Positions 24,652 to 33,802 of a stretch of DNA of 64,000 nucleotides are shown here, one piece after another. The notes under the pieces are model-generated. The model did not search any database. It was not told the origin of the DNA and saw only the letters and a program-made list of their open reading frames with translations. Source of the stretch: Aurantimonas sp. HBX-1 (GTDB lineage: Bacteria > Pseudomonadota > Alphaproteobacteria > Rhizobiales > Rhizobiaceae); NCBI RefSeq assembly GCF_021391535.1, contig NZ_CP090066.1, forward strand, positions 3,857,501-3,921,500. Reading direction: 5' to 3'. The translations under genes were made by a program, and so were the position numbers. Every line of letters begins with the position of its first letter. Position 1 is the stretch's first letter.

Positions 24652-27512
24652 CGGGCGGGCATGCCGAAGGCGCGCGGCGAGGACATGGTGACCAGCGAGG
24701 AGACCTCACCCTCGGGATTGTCGAATACCGCCTTCAGCCGTGCCTCGATTCGCTCGGCGCGGGTCTCGGAGGTGATCTTGGTGCCGATCAGGTCGGTCAC
24801 GTAGAAGACGTCGACCACCTTCTCGCCATAGGTGGAGATGTGGGCCGAGCGAATGTCCAGGTTGAGATCGGAGATGGCGCCGGTGATGTCCGACAACAGG
24901 CCGGGCCGGTCCAGCCCCTCGACCTCGATGACGGTGAACTGGTTCGACAGGTCGTTGTCGATGCGGATCCGCGGCGGCAGGCTGAACAGCCGCGTGCCCC
25001 GCGACGGCTTGCGGTGGGCGAGCAGGTTGGCCGGCACCTCGCGCCCCTGCAGCAGGCGCTCGATGTTGTCGCAGATCCGCTCGGCGCGGCGCAGTTCGTC
25101 GTCGTCGGACTCGAACTCGCGGTTCAGCAGCATGACGTCGAGGGCCCGCCCGTCCGACATGGTGAAGATCTGCGCGTCGGCGATGTTGGCGCCGGCACCG
25201 GCGCAGGCGCCGGCCAGCAGCGACAGCAGCCGCGGATGGTCGGGGGCCAGCACCATGATCTCGGTGATGCCGTGGAAGCGGTCGGTGCGCACCGCCGTCG
25301 AGAGCGGCCGGCCGTCCGACGCCGCGCGGACGAAGTCGGCGTGGCGCAGCTGGTCCTCGAGCGGCGTGGTGAGGAAATAATTGGGATAATGCAGGTCGAG
25401 ATAGGCCTCGCGTCCGGCGTCCGGCCATGAGGACAGCCGCTCGGCGAGGCGCAGGCGGGCGCGCGCGAGCCGCTCGCTGCGCGACGACTGGGTGAAGCCG
25501 CCGGTGAGCGTCGGCTCGGTCTCCAGGTAGAGCGTGCGCAGCAGCTGTCCCTTCCAGCCGTTCCACACGCCCGGGCCGACCGCCCGGATGTCGCAGACGG
25601 TCAGCACGGTGAGGAGTTTCAGCCGGTCGAGCGTGCGGACCTTCTCGGCGAAGTCGAGAATGGTCTTGCGGTCGGTGAGGTCGCGCTGCTGCGCGGTCAT
25701 CGACATCAGCAGGTGGTCCTCGACCAGCCAGGCCACCAGGTCGGTCTCGCGCTCGTCGAGGCCGAGCCGCGGGCAGAGCTCACGGGCGATCCTGGCGCCG
25801 GCGACTGAGTGGTCCGCCGGCCGGCCCTTGGCGATGTCGTGCAGGAGCAGCGCGACGTAGAGCGGCGTGCGGTCCTTCAGCGTCGTCATGAAGCCGGTCG
25901 ACAGCGGCAGCTCGTCGGAGAGATGGCCGTGCTCGATCTTCGACAGCGTGCCGATCGTCCGCAGCAGATGCTCGTCCACCGTGTAGTGGTGGTACATGTT
26001 GAACTGCATCATCGCGACGATGCGGCCGAAATCGGGGATGAACCGGCCGAGCACGCCGGCCTCGTTCATCCGTCCCAGATGCAGCGCCGGATCGACCCGG
26101 TCGGTGAGGACGTCGAGGAACAGGCTGTTGGCGTCGCGATTCTCGCGCAGCGCGGCATCGACGAGGCGCAGCGAGCGGCGGATCAGCTTCAGCGCGTCCG
26201 GATGGTATTCGAGCTGGTGCATCGCCGCGAGGCGGAAGATCCGGATGAGGTTGACCGGATCGTCGCGGAAGACGTTCGGCCCGGTGACGTTGATGCGGTT
26301 GTTGTCGATGTGGAAGTCGAGCGTGCCGGGGATCTTGCGGGCGCGGCCGCGCAGGCTGCGCACGAAGCCCTTCAGGCCGGGAACGTCCTTGGCGTGCTCC
26401 TCCTCCAGCGCCGCGCAGAAGATGCGCGTCAGATCACCAACGTCCTTGGCGATCAGGAAGTAGTGCTTCATGAAGCGCTCGACGTCCTTCAAGCCCGGAT
26501 GGGTGTTGTAGCCGAGGCGCTTGGCGATCTCCGGCTGCAGGTCGAAGGACAGCCGCTCCTCGGCCTTGCCGGTGGCGAAGTGCATGTGGCAGCGCACCGC
26601 CCAGAGGAAGTCCTCCGCCTTGGCGAACAGCCGCCATTCGCGCCGCGAGAACACCCCCGCCTCGACCAGCGCCTCCGTGGTGGTGACCCGGTAGTGGTAC
26701 TTGGCGATCCAGAACAGCGTGTGCAGGTCGCGCAGCCCGCCCTTGCCTTCCTTGACGTTCGGCTCGACCAGATAGCGGGTATTGCCGCTCTTGGCATGGC
26801 GGGCCTCGCGCTCGGCGAGCTTGGCGGCGATGAATTCCTCGCTGGTGCCGGCGACGACTTCGGCGTCGAACCGCTTCCCCAGTTCGGCAAACAGGTCCAC
26901 GTCGCCGGCGACCAGCCAGCGTTCCAGGATCGAGGTGCGGATGGTGAAGTCGGCGCGCGCCAGCTTGATGCACTCGTCGACAGTGCGCGAGGCGTGGCCG
27001 ACCTTGAAGCCCATGTCCCACAGCATGTAGAGCAGGTACTCCGCTACCTGCTCCCCGAGCGCCGTCTGCTTGTAGGGCAGCACGAACAACAGGTCGATGT
27101 CGGAGCCGGGGGCGAGGGTTCCGCGGCCGTAACCGCCGACCGCCACGACCGCCATCCGCTCTCCCGCGCTGAGATTGGACGTCTGGAACACGTGCCGGAT
27201 CGCGTAGTCGTGGATCTCGCGGACCACGACATCCTGGACCGCGGCGAGGCGGCGAGCGCAGAGCAGGCCGCTGCCGTCCGCAAACAGCGCTTCCTCGATG
27301 GCCGAACGGGCATCCGCGACAGTCTGCTTCAGGAGCGCGAGGATCTCGCGCCGGGCCGCAGGCGAAGCGCCGGCCGCGCCGTCGCCGGCGGCGATGGCGC
27401 CGAGCGCGGCGCGCAGCGTCTCGACATCGAGGATGCCGGCGAGATCGACTTCGTCGACCTCCGCCGGAACCGGATGCTTGGCGGGAAGAGCTCTCGCCTC
27501 GGTCAACGACAT
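24648..27512 (-). CDS. glnD: Bifunctional [protein-PII] uridylyltransferase/uridylyl-removing enzyme GlnD
   Basis: The primary glutamine sensor: it uridylylates PII proteins when nitrogen is limiting and removes UMP when glutamine is high. The 954-residue protein has the nucleotidyltransferase motif GGYGRGTLAPGSDIDL near residues 135-150. The central HD domain contains LLLHDIAKGRPADHSV, and two C-terminal ACT domains follow (DHPRLLSLLAGACAGAGANI; GLDRPGLLSDITGAISD). Length and order match the family. It works upstream of rpoN-dependent nitrogen control, and rpoN and PTS-Ntr genes also occur in this window. Confidence 0.97.
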   Translation of the reverse strand: MSLTEARALPAKHPVPAEVDEVDLAGILDVETLRAALGAIAAGDGAAGASPAARREILALLKQTVADARSAIEEALFADGSGLLCARRLAAVQDVVVREIHDYAIRHVFQTSNLSAGERMAVVAVGGYGRGTLAPGSDIDLLFVLPYKQTALGEQVAEYLLYMLWDMGFKVGHASRTVDECIKLARADFTIRTSILERWLVAGDVDLFAELGKRFDAEVVAGTSEEFIAAKLAEREARHAKSGNTRYLVEPNVKEGKGGLRDLHTLFWIAKYHYRVTTTEALVEAGVFSRREWRLFAKAEDFLWAVRCHMHFATGKAEERLSFDLQPEIAKRLGYNTHPGLKDVERFMKHYFLIAKDVGDLTRIFCAALEEEHAKDVPGLKGFVRSLRGRARKIPGTLDFHIDNNRINVTGPNVFRDDPVNLIRIFRLAAMHQLEYHPDALKLIRRSLRLVDAALRENRDANSLFLDVLTDRVDPALHLGRMNEAGVLGRFIPDFGRIVAMMQFNMYHHYTVDEHLLRTIGTLSKIEHGHLSDELPLSTGFMTTLKDRTPLYVALLLHDIAKGRPADHSVAGARIARELCPRLGLDERETDLVAWLVEDHLLMSMTAQQRDLTDRKTILDFAEKVRTLDRLKLLTVLTVCDIRAVGPGVWNGWKGQLLRTLYLETEPTLTGGFTQSSRSERLARARLRLAERLSSWPDAGREAYLDLHYPNYFLTTPLEDQLRHADFVRAASDGRPLSTAVRTDRFHGITEIMVLAPDHPRLLSLLAGACAGAGANIADAQIFTMSDGRALDVMLLNREFESDDDELRRAERICDNIERLLQGREVPANLLAHRKPSRGTRLFSLPPRIRIDNDLSNQFTVIEVEGLDRPGLLSDITGAISDLNLDIRSAHISTYGEKVVDVFYVTDLIGTKITSETRAERIEARLKAVFDNPEGEVSSLVTMSSPRAFGMPAR

Positions 27513-27631
27513 TCACGTTCCCAGATCAGGAGTGCACGTGCCGCAGCCTATAGCCCACTCGGCGGCCGCATGCGACATGGCTTGCCCGCAACGCCATCTG
27601 TCCTCAAAGCACCGGGAGAGGACATCCGACG

Positions 27632-27663
27632 CAAAAATGGGCCGCTCCAGCGGAGCGGCCCAT
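27632..27663 (-). terminator. Strong rho-independent terminator
   Basis: A perfect 12-bp stem (27637-27648 with 27652-27663, ATGGGCCGCTCC and its complement) with a three-base loop. On the minus strand the stem runs into five T. It ends the transcript of the small secreted protein gene at 27708-28133 and insulates glnD. Confidence 0.9.
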
Positions 27664-27707
27664 CCTGTCTGTGCCGTCGCAAGCGACGGCGGGCGTAGCT
27701 GCCAGTG

Positions 27708-28133
27708 TTACTGGGTCGCCTCGGTCGAGGAGTCGTCCTGAAGGGCGTCGGCCTCCTGGCCCTCCGGCTCGGCGCCCGGCGAGAAGGTCGCGCCGGAACC
27801 CGGAACGATCGGCTTCATGCCCGGGGCTTCGTCAGAGGTCGCGCTCGTGGTGTTGGCGTCGGTGCCAGCGGCGACATCGTCACGCTCCTCGGCGCGGTTC
27901 ATCTCGCGCTGCGCGTCGTTGCCGGGGACGATCGTCTCGGATGCCGAGGTCGCGCCGGTCTCGGCCGAGGAATTGCCCGGCTGGGCAGCCACGGCGTCAC
28001 GCTCGGCAGCGTTGTTTTCCTCGATGACGGTTTCCGAGCCCGGCACGTCCGGGGCAGCGGACTGGGCGAAGACCGGCATCGCGAAGGTCGAGGCGCCGAG
28101 CAGCATGGCGGAGATAAGAGCGGTATTCTTCAT
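27708..28133 (-). CDS. Small secreted acidic protein with internal repeats, function unknown
   Basis: I do not recognise a family. The 141 residues start with a clear Sec signal peptide (MKNTALISAMLLGASTFAMPVFA, cleavage after about residue 23). The mature part is hydrophilic, acidic and without cysteine. It contains an imperfect repeat: ETVIEENNAAERDAVAAQPG is echoed by ETIVPGNDAQREMNRAEERDDVAAG, and a VPGS/VPGN motif recurs three times. Composition suggests an intrinsically disordered periplasmic or exported protein. It is an isolated minus-strand gene with its own strong terminator and a leader containing a 12-bp palindrome, so it is probably regulated separately from mutS and glnD. Confidence 0.8.
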   Translation of the reverse strand: MKNTALISAMLLGASTFAMPVFAQSAAPDVPGSETVIEENNAAERDAVAAQPGNSSAETGATSASETIVPGNDAQREMNRAEERDDVAAGTDANTTSATSDEAPGMKPIVPGSGATFSPGAEPEGQEADALQDDSSTEATQ

Positions 28134-28164
28134 GTCATAAAACCTTTCATCTTGTGCGACGGCA

Positions 28165-28176
28165 GAGAAATTTCTC
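28165..28176. promoter_or_regulatory. 12-bp perfect palindrome upstream of the small secreted protein gene
   Basis: GAGAAATTTCTC lies 32 bp upstream of the start at 28133. Its position in the probable 5' region suggests an operator or an RNA hairpin. No regulator is identified. Confidence 0.35.
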
Positions 28177-28357
28177 CACTCGCCAGCAACCGGTGGCGAA
28201 CACCATGATCAGTGATAGAACCGATGTAACCACAGGCTGGTTCCATCGCAGAGGACGACGATACAATCCCGAGTAAAGGCGGGGGATCGAGCCTCGTTGG
28301 GAAATCAATGCATCGGCCGCCAGATGGTTCCGCAGGGTTGTTCTCGCCGTCGGCAGG

Positions 28358-31036
28358 TCAGCGAGGGGCGGAACCCGCCAAGGCTTTCAGCTGATACAGT
28401 GCCTCGAGGGCCTCGCGCGGCGACAGCGCGTCCGGATCGAGCCGCGCGAGCGCGTCCGAGACGGGTGCCGCCACCGGCGCCGGCGCCTCGGCGCGCCGCA
28501 TCGTCGCGGAGAACAGCGGCAGGTCGTCGACCAGCGCGGTCCGCCGCCCCGCCTGCTCGCCCTTCTCCAGCTCCTCCAGCACGTGCCGCGCCCGCTCGAC
28601 CACCGAAGGCGGCAGGCCGGCGAGCTTGGCAACCTGGATGCCGTAGGAGCGGTCGGCGACCCCCGGCTTGACCTCGTGCAGGAAGACCACGTCGCCCTCC
28701 CACTCCTTCACCCGCATGGTCGCGTTGCGCATGCGCGAGAGGCGCGCGGCCAGCGCCGTCATCTCGTGGAAATGCGTCGCGAACAGCGCCCGGCAGCGAT
28801 TGACCTCGTGCAGATGCTCGACGGCGGCAAAGGCGATCGACAGGCCGTCATAGGTCGCCGTGCCGCGGCCGATCTCGTCGAGGATGACCAGCGCCCGCTC
28901 GCCCGCCTGGTTGAGGATCGCGGCGGTCTCGACCATCTCCACCATGAAGGTCGACCGGCCTTCGGCGAGATCGTCCGACGCCCCGACCCGCGAGAACAGC
29001 CGGTCGACGACGCCGATATGGGCACGGGTGGCCGGGACGTAGGAGCCGACCTGCGCCAGCACCGCGATCAGGGCGTTCTGGCGCAGGAAGGTCGACTTGC
29101 CGCCCATGTTGGGACCGGTGATCAGCCAGATCGCCCCGGCGCCGCCATCGGCCGGCGGCGACAGGTCGCAGTCATTGGCGACGAAGGGCTGGCCGCTGCC
29201 GGCCTTCAGCGCGGCCTCGACGACCGGATGGCGGCCGCACTCGACGAAGAAGGCGAGGCTGTCGTCGACCACCGGCGCCACCCAGTCGTCGGCGACCGCG
29301 AGTTCTGCAAGGGCGGCCGAGACGTCGATCACCGCCAGCGCCGCGGCACCCTGCCGGAGCGTATCGGCCGCCGCGTCGACCTGGCCGGCCAGCCGGTCGA
29401 AGCATTCGAGTTCCAGCCGCAGCGCCTCGGCGGCGGCGCCGGCGATGCGGCTTTCCAGCTCGGCGAGCTCGGCGGTGGAGAACCGCATGGCCGAGGCCAT
29501 GGTCTGGCGATGCACGAAGTCTGCGACCCCGACCAGCGCGCGGCCCTGCGCGTCGCCCACCTCGATGAAATAGCCGAGGACGTTGTTGTGCTTGATCCGC
29601 AGGTTGCGGATGCCGGTCTCGGCGGCGTAGCGGCCCTGCAGCTCGGCGACCACCCGGCGGGCGTCCTCGCGCAGCGTACGCGCCTCGTCGAGCGCCGGCA
29701 GCGCCCCCTCGCGCACGAAGCCGCCGTCGCGCCGCTGCAGCGGCACCTGGTCGGCCAGCATCTGCGACAATTCGTCCCGCAGCGCCCCGGGCAGCGCGGC
29801 GAGGGCCTGGCGGTGCGCCGCCAGCTCCGGCGGCAGTTCGTCGCCGAGCAGCGCGCCGACCGCCATGGCCGCGTCCAGCCCGTCGCGGATGGCGGCGAGA
29901 TCGCGCGGCCCGCCACGTCCGAGCGACAGCCGCGACAGCGCCCGCTCGATGTCCGGCAGGCCGGCCAGCGCCTCGCGCAGGCGCTGGCGCAGCGACGCGG
30001 CATCGACGAACCAACCGACCGAGGCGTGCCGCTCGCGGATCGCCGCGGGGTCGGTGAGCGGCGCCGCGAGCCGGCCGGCAAGGAGCCGCGCCCCGGCCCC
30101 GGTGCGGGTGCGGTCGATGGCCGACAGCAGGCTGCCCTGCCGCTTGCCGGAAATCGTGCGGGTGAGTTCCAGCGAGGCGCGGGTCGCCGGGTCGATCTGC
30201 ATCAGCGAGCCGGCGACGATACGCTCCGGCCGCTGCAGGCCGGGACGGGCCGCCATCTGGGTCTTGCCGAGATAGGCGATCAGCGCAGCCGCCGCAGAGA
30301 GTTCGGCGCGGCCGAAGCCGCCGAAGCCCTCCAGCGTCGCCACGCCGAAGAAGCGGCAGACCCGCTCCTCGGCGGTGGTGCCGTCGAACAGCGCCTGCGG
30401 CTCCGGCTGGATCCGCCGCCCGTAGCGCCGGAACAGCGGCTGCAGCGCCGCGTCGTGGAACACCGGTTCGGCGACGACGATCTCGGAGGGCTCGATCGCT
30501 GCGATGTCGGCCTCGAGCTGCGCGCGGCCGGATTCGGCGAGGCGGAACGTGCCGGTCGAAAGATCGGTCCAGGCGAGCGCGTAGGCGGCGTTGTCGCCGC
30601 TGCCGCCGAGGCGTGCCAGCGCCATCAGGAAGTTCGGCCGGCCCGGATCGAGCAGCGCTTCCTCGGTGATGGTGCCGGGCGTCACCAGCCGCACGACGTC
30701 GCGCCGCACCACCGACTTCGCGCCGCGCTTGCGGGCTTCCGCCGGGTCCTCGATCTGTTCGCAGACGGCGACGCGGTGGCCGAGGCCGATCAGGCGCTGC
30801 AGATATTCGTCGGCCGAGACCACCGGCACGCCGGCCATCGGGATGTCGGCGCCCTGGTGCTTGCCGCGCTTGGTCAGCGCGATGCCGAGGGCGCGCGAGG
30901 CTTCGGCGGCATCGTCGAAGAACAGCTCGTAGAAGTCGCCCATGCGGTAGAACAGCAGGCAATCGGGATTGGCCGCCTTGATCTCGATATATTGCGCCAT
31001 CATCGGCGTCGGGGCCGCGTCCCTGTCGATCGTCAT
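28358..31036 (-). CDS. mutS: DNA mismatch repair protein MutS
   Basis: Recognises mismatches and small loops and recruits MutL. The 892-residue protein has the N-terminal mismatch-contact region (LFYRMGDFYELFFDDA, with the Phe-x-Glu motif in FYELF), and connector and core domains follow. The ABC-type ATPase carries the Walker A GPNMGGKSTFLR, a Walker B VILDEIGRGT and the ATHFHE motif. The C-terminal helix-turn-helix holds GIQVAKLAGLPPSVVERA. Length is normal. The gene stands alone on its strand, with about 360 bp upstream lacking genes. Confidence 0.97.
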   Translation of the reverse strand: MTIDRDAAPTPMMAQYIEIKAANPDCLLFYRMGDFYELFFDDAAEASRALGIALTKRGKHQGADIPMAGVPVVSADEYLQRLIGLGHRVAVCEQIEDPAEARKRGAKSVVRRDVVRLVTPGTITEEALLDPGRPNFLMALARLGGSGDNAAYALAWTDLSTGTFRLAESGRAQLEADIAAIEPSEIVVAEPVFHDAALQPLFRRYGRRIQPEPQALFDGTTAEERVCRFFGVATLEGFGGFGRAELSAAAALIAYLGKTQMAARPGLQRPERIVAGSLMQIDPATRASLELTRTISGKRQGSLLSAIDRTRTGAGARLLAGRLAAPLTDPAAIRERHASVGWFVDAASLRQRLREALAGLPDIERALSRLSLGRGGPRDLAAIRDGLDAAMAVGALLGDELPPELAAHRQALAALPGALRDELSQMLADQVPLQRRDGGFVREGALPALDEARTLREDARRVVAELQGRYAAETGIRNLRIKHNNVLGYFIEVGDAQGRALVGVADFVHRQTMASAMRFSTAELAELESRIAGAAAEALRLELECFDRLAGQVDAAADTLRQGAAALAVIDVSAALAELAVADDWVAPVVDDSLAFFVECGRHPVVEAALKAGSGQPFVANDCDLSPPADGGAGAIWLITGPNMGGKSTFLRQNALIAVLAQVGSYVPATRAHIGVVDRLFSRVGASDDLAEGRSTFMVEMVETAAILNQAGERALVILDEIGRGTATYDGLSIAFAAVEHLHEVNRCRALFATHFHEMTALAARLSRMRNATMRVKEWEGDVVFLHEVKPGVADRSYGIQVAKLAGLPPSVVERARHVLEELEKGEQAGRRTALVDDLPLFSATMRRAEAPAPVAAPVSDALARLDPDALSPREALEALYQLKALAGSAPR

Positions 31037-31393
31037 CGTCCGGATCGATCCTTCCCTCGCCGGCGACAGGCCGCCCCTGCCGCCTGCCGGTCTCCCGCCT
31101 TCCCCGGCTTAGCTTCGCCGCCTTCGCGAGAAAAGGGCACGGGCCGACAATCCCGGGGAGGACGGGGCGGGCGGGGGCGGCGCCGGCCGCCGGCAGAAGC
31201 CGGCAAGGCCTTTCGTCGTGGGGCAGCGATCGCTCGCTAATTCCGCCAGGGGGCGCGTCAACGCCGGCGCCCGGGCGGTTGCGTCCCGGCTAGCGAAGCG
31301 CCATCTTCTGGCTGGTCAGGCTCCGTTCATCGGTGATGTGGCAAGGGTGTCGTCGCGCCCGCCCCCTGGCGTCGGACGCACAAGGACTGATGC
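31037..31393. other. Intergenic region, no gene seen
   Basis: The 357 bp between divergent mutS and the small secreted protein gene hold no supported ORF. It is GC-rich with several short inverted repeats (for example GCCGGCCGCCGGC near 31181). It must contain both promoters, but I cannot place them with confidence. Confidence 0.5.
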
Positions 31394-31669
31394 ATGATCT
31401 CGAGACCCGTTCTACTCGCCGTCGCCTTTCTGGCGCTCACGGCAGGGACCGCACCGGCACAGGACAGCGTCAACGTCCTGCAGTTTGCCCTGTCGAACCC
31501 CACCGACAACGCGCAGATCGCGACGCCACCGTCGCTGGGCGACTCCGTCCCGCAATCGGTGGCGCTGCGGCAGCCCGATCCCAATTCCTCGCTGGCCTAT
31601 TTCTACTATAACGGCCAGCCGGTGATCGTCGATCTGAAGACCCGCAGCGTGGTGCGCGTCGGGCAGTAG
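31394..31669 (+). CDS. Small secreted protein with DUF1236-like C-terminus
   Basis: A 91-residue product with a Sec signal peptide (MISRPVLLAVAFLALTAGTAPAQ). The short linker is followed by a C-terminal segment YFYYNGQPVIVDLKTRSVVRVGQ. That last segment resembles the end of DUF1236 proteins common in rhizobia, where a strand pair with PVIV..TR.VVRI recurs. Function unknown; likely periplasmic. It converges with the acyltransferase gene downstream, from which it is separated by about 30 bp. The similarity is judged by eye. Confidence 0.75.
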   Translation: MISRPVLLAVAFLALTAGTAPAQDSVNVLQFALSNPTDNAQIATPPSLGDSVPQSVALRQPDPNSSLAYFYYNGQPVIVDLKTRSVVRVGQ

Positions 31670-31700
31670 GCGCCGCCGGCCGAGCGAGCCAGCCGAGACG

Positions 31701-32651
31701 TCAGGCGGCGAAACGCCCGGCATCGGCGCCGTAGTGGCCGATATAGCGGGGATTGATCCGCTCCCGCGGCAGCACGACGAGGACGTCGGTGGTGCCGAAC
31801 TGGTGGTCGACCACCGCGCCTTCGCCGATATAGCCGCCGATCCGCAGGTAGCCCTTGAGCAGCGGCGGCAGGTCGGCGAGCGCGCGGCGCGGATCGGCGA
31901 TCTGGACCGCGCCGGGCAGGAACGTGCCGCGATCGGGCAGCGCCCGGACATGCCACTCCTCCGGCGCCGACGCATGCTCGCGCAGGAACGCCAGGCGCGC
32001 GGCGAGCGCCTCGGGATCGGTGCCGGCGAGCGAGGCACAGCCGAACATCGCGTCGATCCGGTGCGCGATCACGTAGCTCCAGATGCCCTGCCACAAGAGC
32101 TCGACGGTGCGCTTGCCGCGGTATTCCTTGAGGACGCAGGAGCGGCCGAGTTCGAGGAACCGCTTGCCGGCGTGGCGCGCCAGCATCGGCGCGATGTCGA
32201 ATTCCTGGGCGGTGTAGAAGCCGCCGGCGAGCGCCGCCGCATCGCCGCGCATCAGCCGGTAGGTGCCGACGATGCGCTCGGCGATCGCCCCGGGTCGCGA
32301 CTGGTCGATGACCAGCAGGTGGTCGCAGTAGCGGTCGAAGCCGTCGCGGTCGCGCCGCGTCATCTTCTGGAACTTCGACGGCTGCGCGCTCATCTCCTGG
32401 TAGAACACCCGGTAGCGCAGCTGCTGCGCCGCCTTGACCTCGCCCGGGCCGCGGGCGAGCCGAACCTCGAGCTGGCCGATGCGGCCGAGAACCGGCGCCG
32501 CCGGGTCGAAGCGCCGCACCAGATGGCGCATCTTCGCCGGCACGAAGCGCATCCCGACATCGCCGAAATTCAGCGGGGTCGGCTTCAGAGCCAAGTCCGG
32601 CTTCGTGACCTGAGCGTCCATCGCTTCCTCCGTCGGGCCATCTTGTGCCAT
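31701..32651 (-). CDS. olsB: Probable L-ornithine N-alpha-acyltransferase OlsB (GNAT family)
   Basis: OlsB uses 3-hydroxyacyl-ACP to acylate ornithine, giving lyso-ornithine lipid, which OlsA then completes. The 316-residue protein matches the hemolysin-like GNAT family: LEVRLARGPGEVKAAQQLRYRVFYQEM, DRYCDHLLVID, ERIVGTYRLMRG, FLELGRSCVLKEYRGKRTVELLWQGI and KGYLRIGGYIGEGAVVD. These blocks are those of OlsB/Acul-type acyltransferases. The OlsB name rests on these blocks, on my recollection of rhizobial olsB near mutS and glnD, and on the OlsA candidate at 18.3 kb. Start choice (32651 or the second Met at 32621) is uncertain. Confidence 0.8.
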   Translation of the reverse strand: MAQDGPTEEAMDAQVTKPDLALKPTPLNFGDVGMRFVPAKMRHLVRRFDPAAPVLGRIGQLEVRLARGPGEVKAAQQLRYRVFYQEMSAQPSKFQKMTRRDRDGFDRYCDHLLVIDQSRPGAIAERIVGTYRLMRGDAAALAGGFYTAQEFDIAPMLARHAGKRFLELGRSCVLKEYRGKRTVELLWQGIWSYVIAHRIDAMFGCASLAGTDPEALAARLAFLREHASAPEEWHVRALPDRGTFLPGAVQIADPRRALADLPPLLKGYLRIGGYIGEGAVVDHQFGTTDVLVVLPRERINPRYIGHYGADAGRFAA

Positions 32652-32742
32652 CAGCCCATAAGGGCGCTCGGCGAAAATTTTATGACTGGCCCGGCGGCAT
32701 TATCGCAAAGCCACTGCCCGCAAACAATGCACCGTTCCCGCG

Positions 32743-33735
32743 TCACCGCATGTCGACGACGACCCGGCCGCGAATCCTGCCGTCGACGATGTCCCGCGCC
32801 GCGCCGATGATCGCGTCGAAGCCGATCTCGGTGGTGATGGCGCGCAGCCTGCCGGCGTCGAGGTCGCGGGCAAGCCGGCTCCAGGCCTCGAGCCGCCGCT
32901 GCCTCGGGGCCATCACCGAATCGATGCCGAGCAGCGAGACGCCGCGCAGGATGAAGGGCGCGACGCTCGCCGGCAGGTCCATGCCCTGGGCCAGGCCGCA
33001 GCAGGCGACGACGCCGCCATAGCGGGTCGCGGCGAGCACGTTGGCGAGCGTGTGGCTGCCCACCGCATCGACGCCCGCCGCCCAGCGTTCCTTGGCGAGC
33101 GGCTTGCCGGGCTCGGACAGTTCCTGGCGGTCGATGATCTCGGCGGCGCCGAGGTCGCGCAGCCAGTCGGCCTCGCCGGTCCGGCCGGTCGAGGCGATGA
33201 CGTGCCAGCCGAGCCCGGCCAGCAGCGCCACCGCGATGGAGCCGACGCCGCCCGCCGCCCCGGTGACGACGACCGGTCCCCGCTCGGGCGTCATGCCGGC
33301 GCGCTCGAGCGCCAGGACGCTGAGCATCGCGGTATAGCCGGCGGTGCCGATGGCCATGGCGTCCATCGCCGTGAAGCGTTCCGGCAGCGGTACCAGCCAG
33401 TCGCCGCTGACCCGGGCCCGCCCGGCATAGGCGCCGTGATGGGTCTCGCCGACGCCCCAGCCGTTGAGGACGACGCGGTCGCCGGGCTTCCAGTCGGGAT
33501 GCGACGACGTGATGACGGTGCCGGCGAGGTCGATGCCGGGGATCAGCGGCCAGCGCCGCACCACCGGCGCCTTGCCGGTGATCGCCAGCCCGTCCTTGTA
33601 GTTGACCGTGGTCGCCTCGACGGCGATGTCGACGTCGCCGTCCATCAGCTGGTCCGGCGTCATCTCGACGACTGCGACGGATTGCTGCTTCGCCTCATCG
33701 CGAGAAACCAGTATCGCCTTGAACGTGTCGCTCAT
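32743..33735 (-). CDS. acuI: MDR-type oxidoreductase, AcuI-like acryloyl-CoA reductase
   Basis: An NADPH-dependent medium-chain reductase without zinc. The 330 residues show the N-terminal GroES-like fold (TVNYKDGLAITGKAPVVRRWPLIPGIDLAGTV) and the Rossmann motif VTGAAGGVGSIAVALLAGLG. The C-terminal SVMAPRQRRLEAWSRLA region and the whole pattern match the YhdH/AcuI branch, which reduces acryloyl-CoA to propionyl-CoA. The ATG at 33735 (MSDTFKAILV) is used; the longer frame adds an Arg/Pro-rich leader. No DMSP or propionate genes are nearby, so the in vivo substrate is inferred from family only. Confidence 0.82.
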   Translation of the reverse strand: MSDTFKAILVSRDEAKQQSVAVVEMTPDQLMDGDVDIAVEATTVNYKDGLAITGKAPVVRRWPLIPGIDLAGTVITSSHPDWKPGDRVVLNGWGVGETHHGAYAGRARVSGDWLVPLPERFTAMDAMAIGTAGYTAMLSVLALERAGMTPERGPVVVTGAAGGVGSIAVALLAGLGWHVIASTGRTGEADWLRDLGAAEIIDRQELSEPGKPLAKERWAAGVDAVGSHTLANVLAATRYGGVVACCGLAQGMDLPASVAPFILRGVSLLGIDSVMAPRQRRLEAWSRLARDLDAGRLRAITTEIGFDAIIGAARDIVDGRIRGRVVVDMR

Positions 33736-33802
33736 TCCGCCCTCCCGCGTGCCGGCGATAGGCCGGCCTTGCCCCCGACACGAAGGGCGGCGGCGGCCGA
33801 TG

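Noticed and set aside
28583..31240. An 885-codon plus-strand frame antisense to mutS
   Set aside because: Shadow of mutS, whose domains and Walker motifs are unambiguous.
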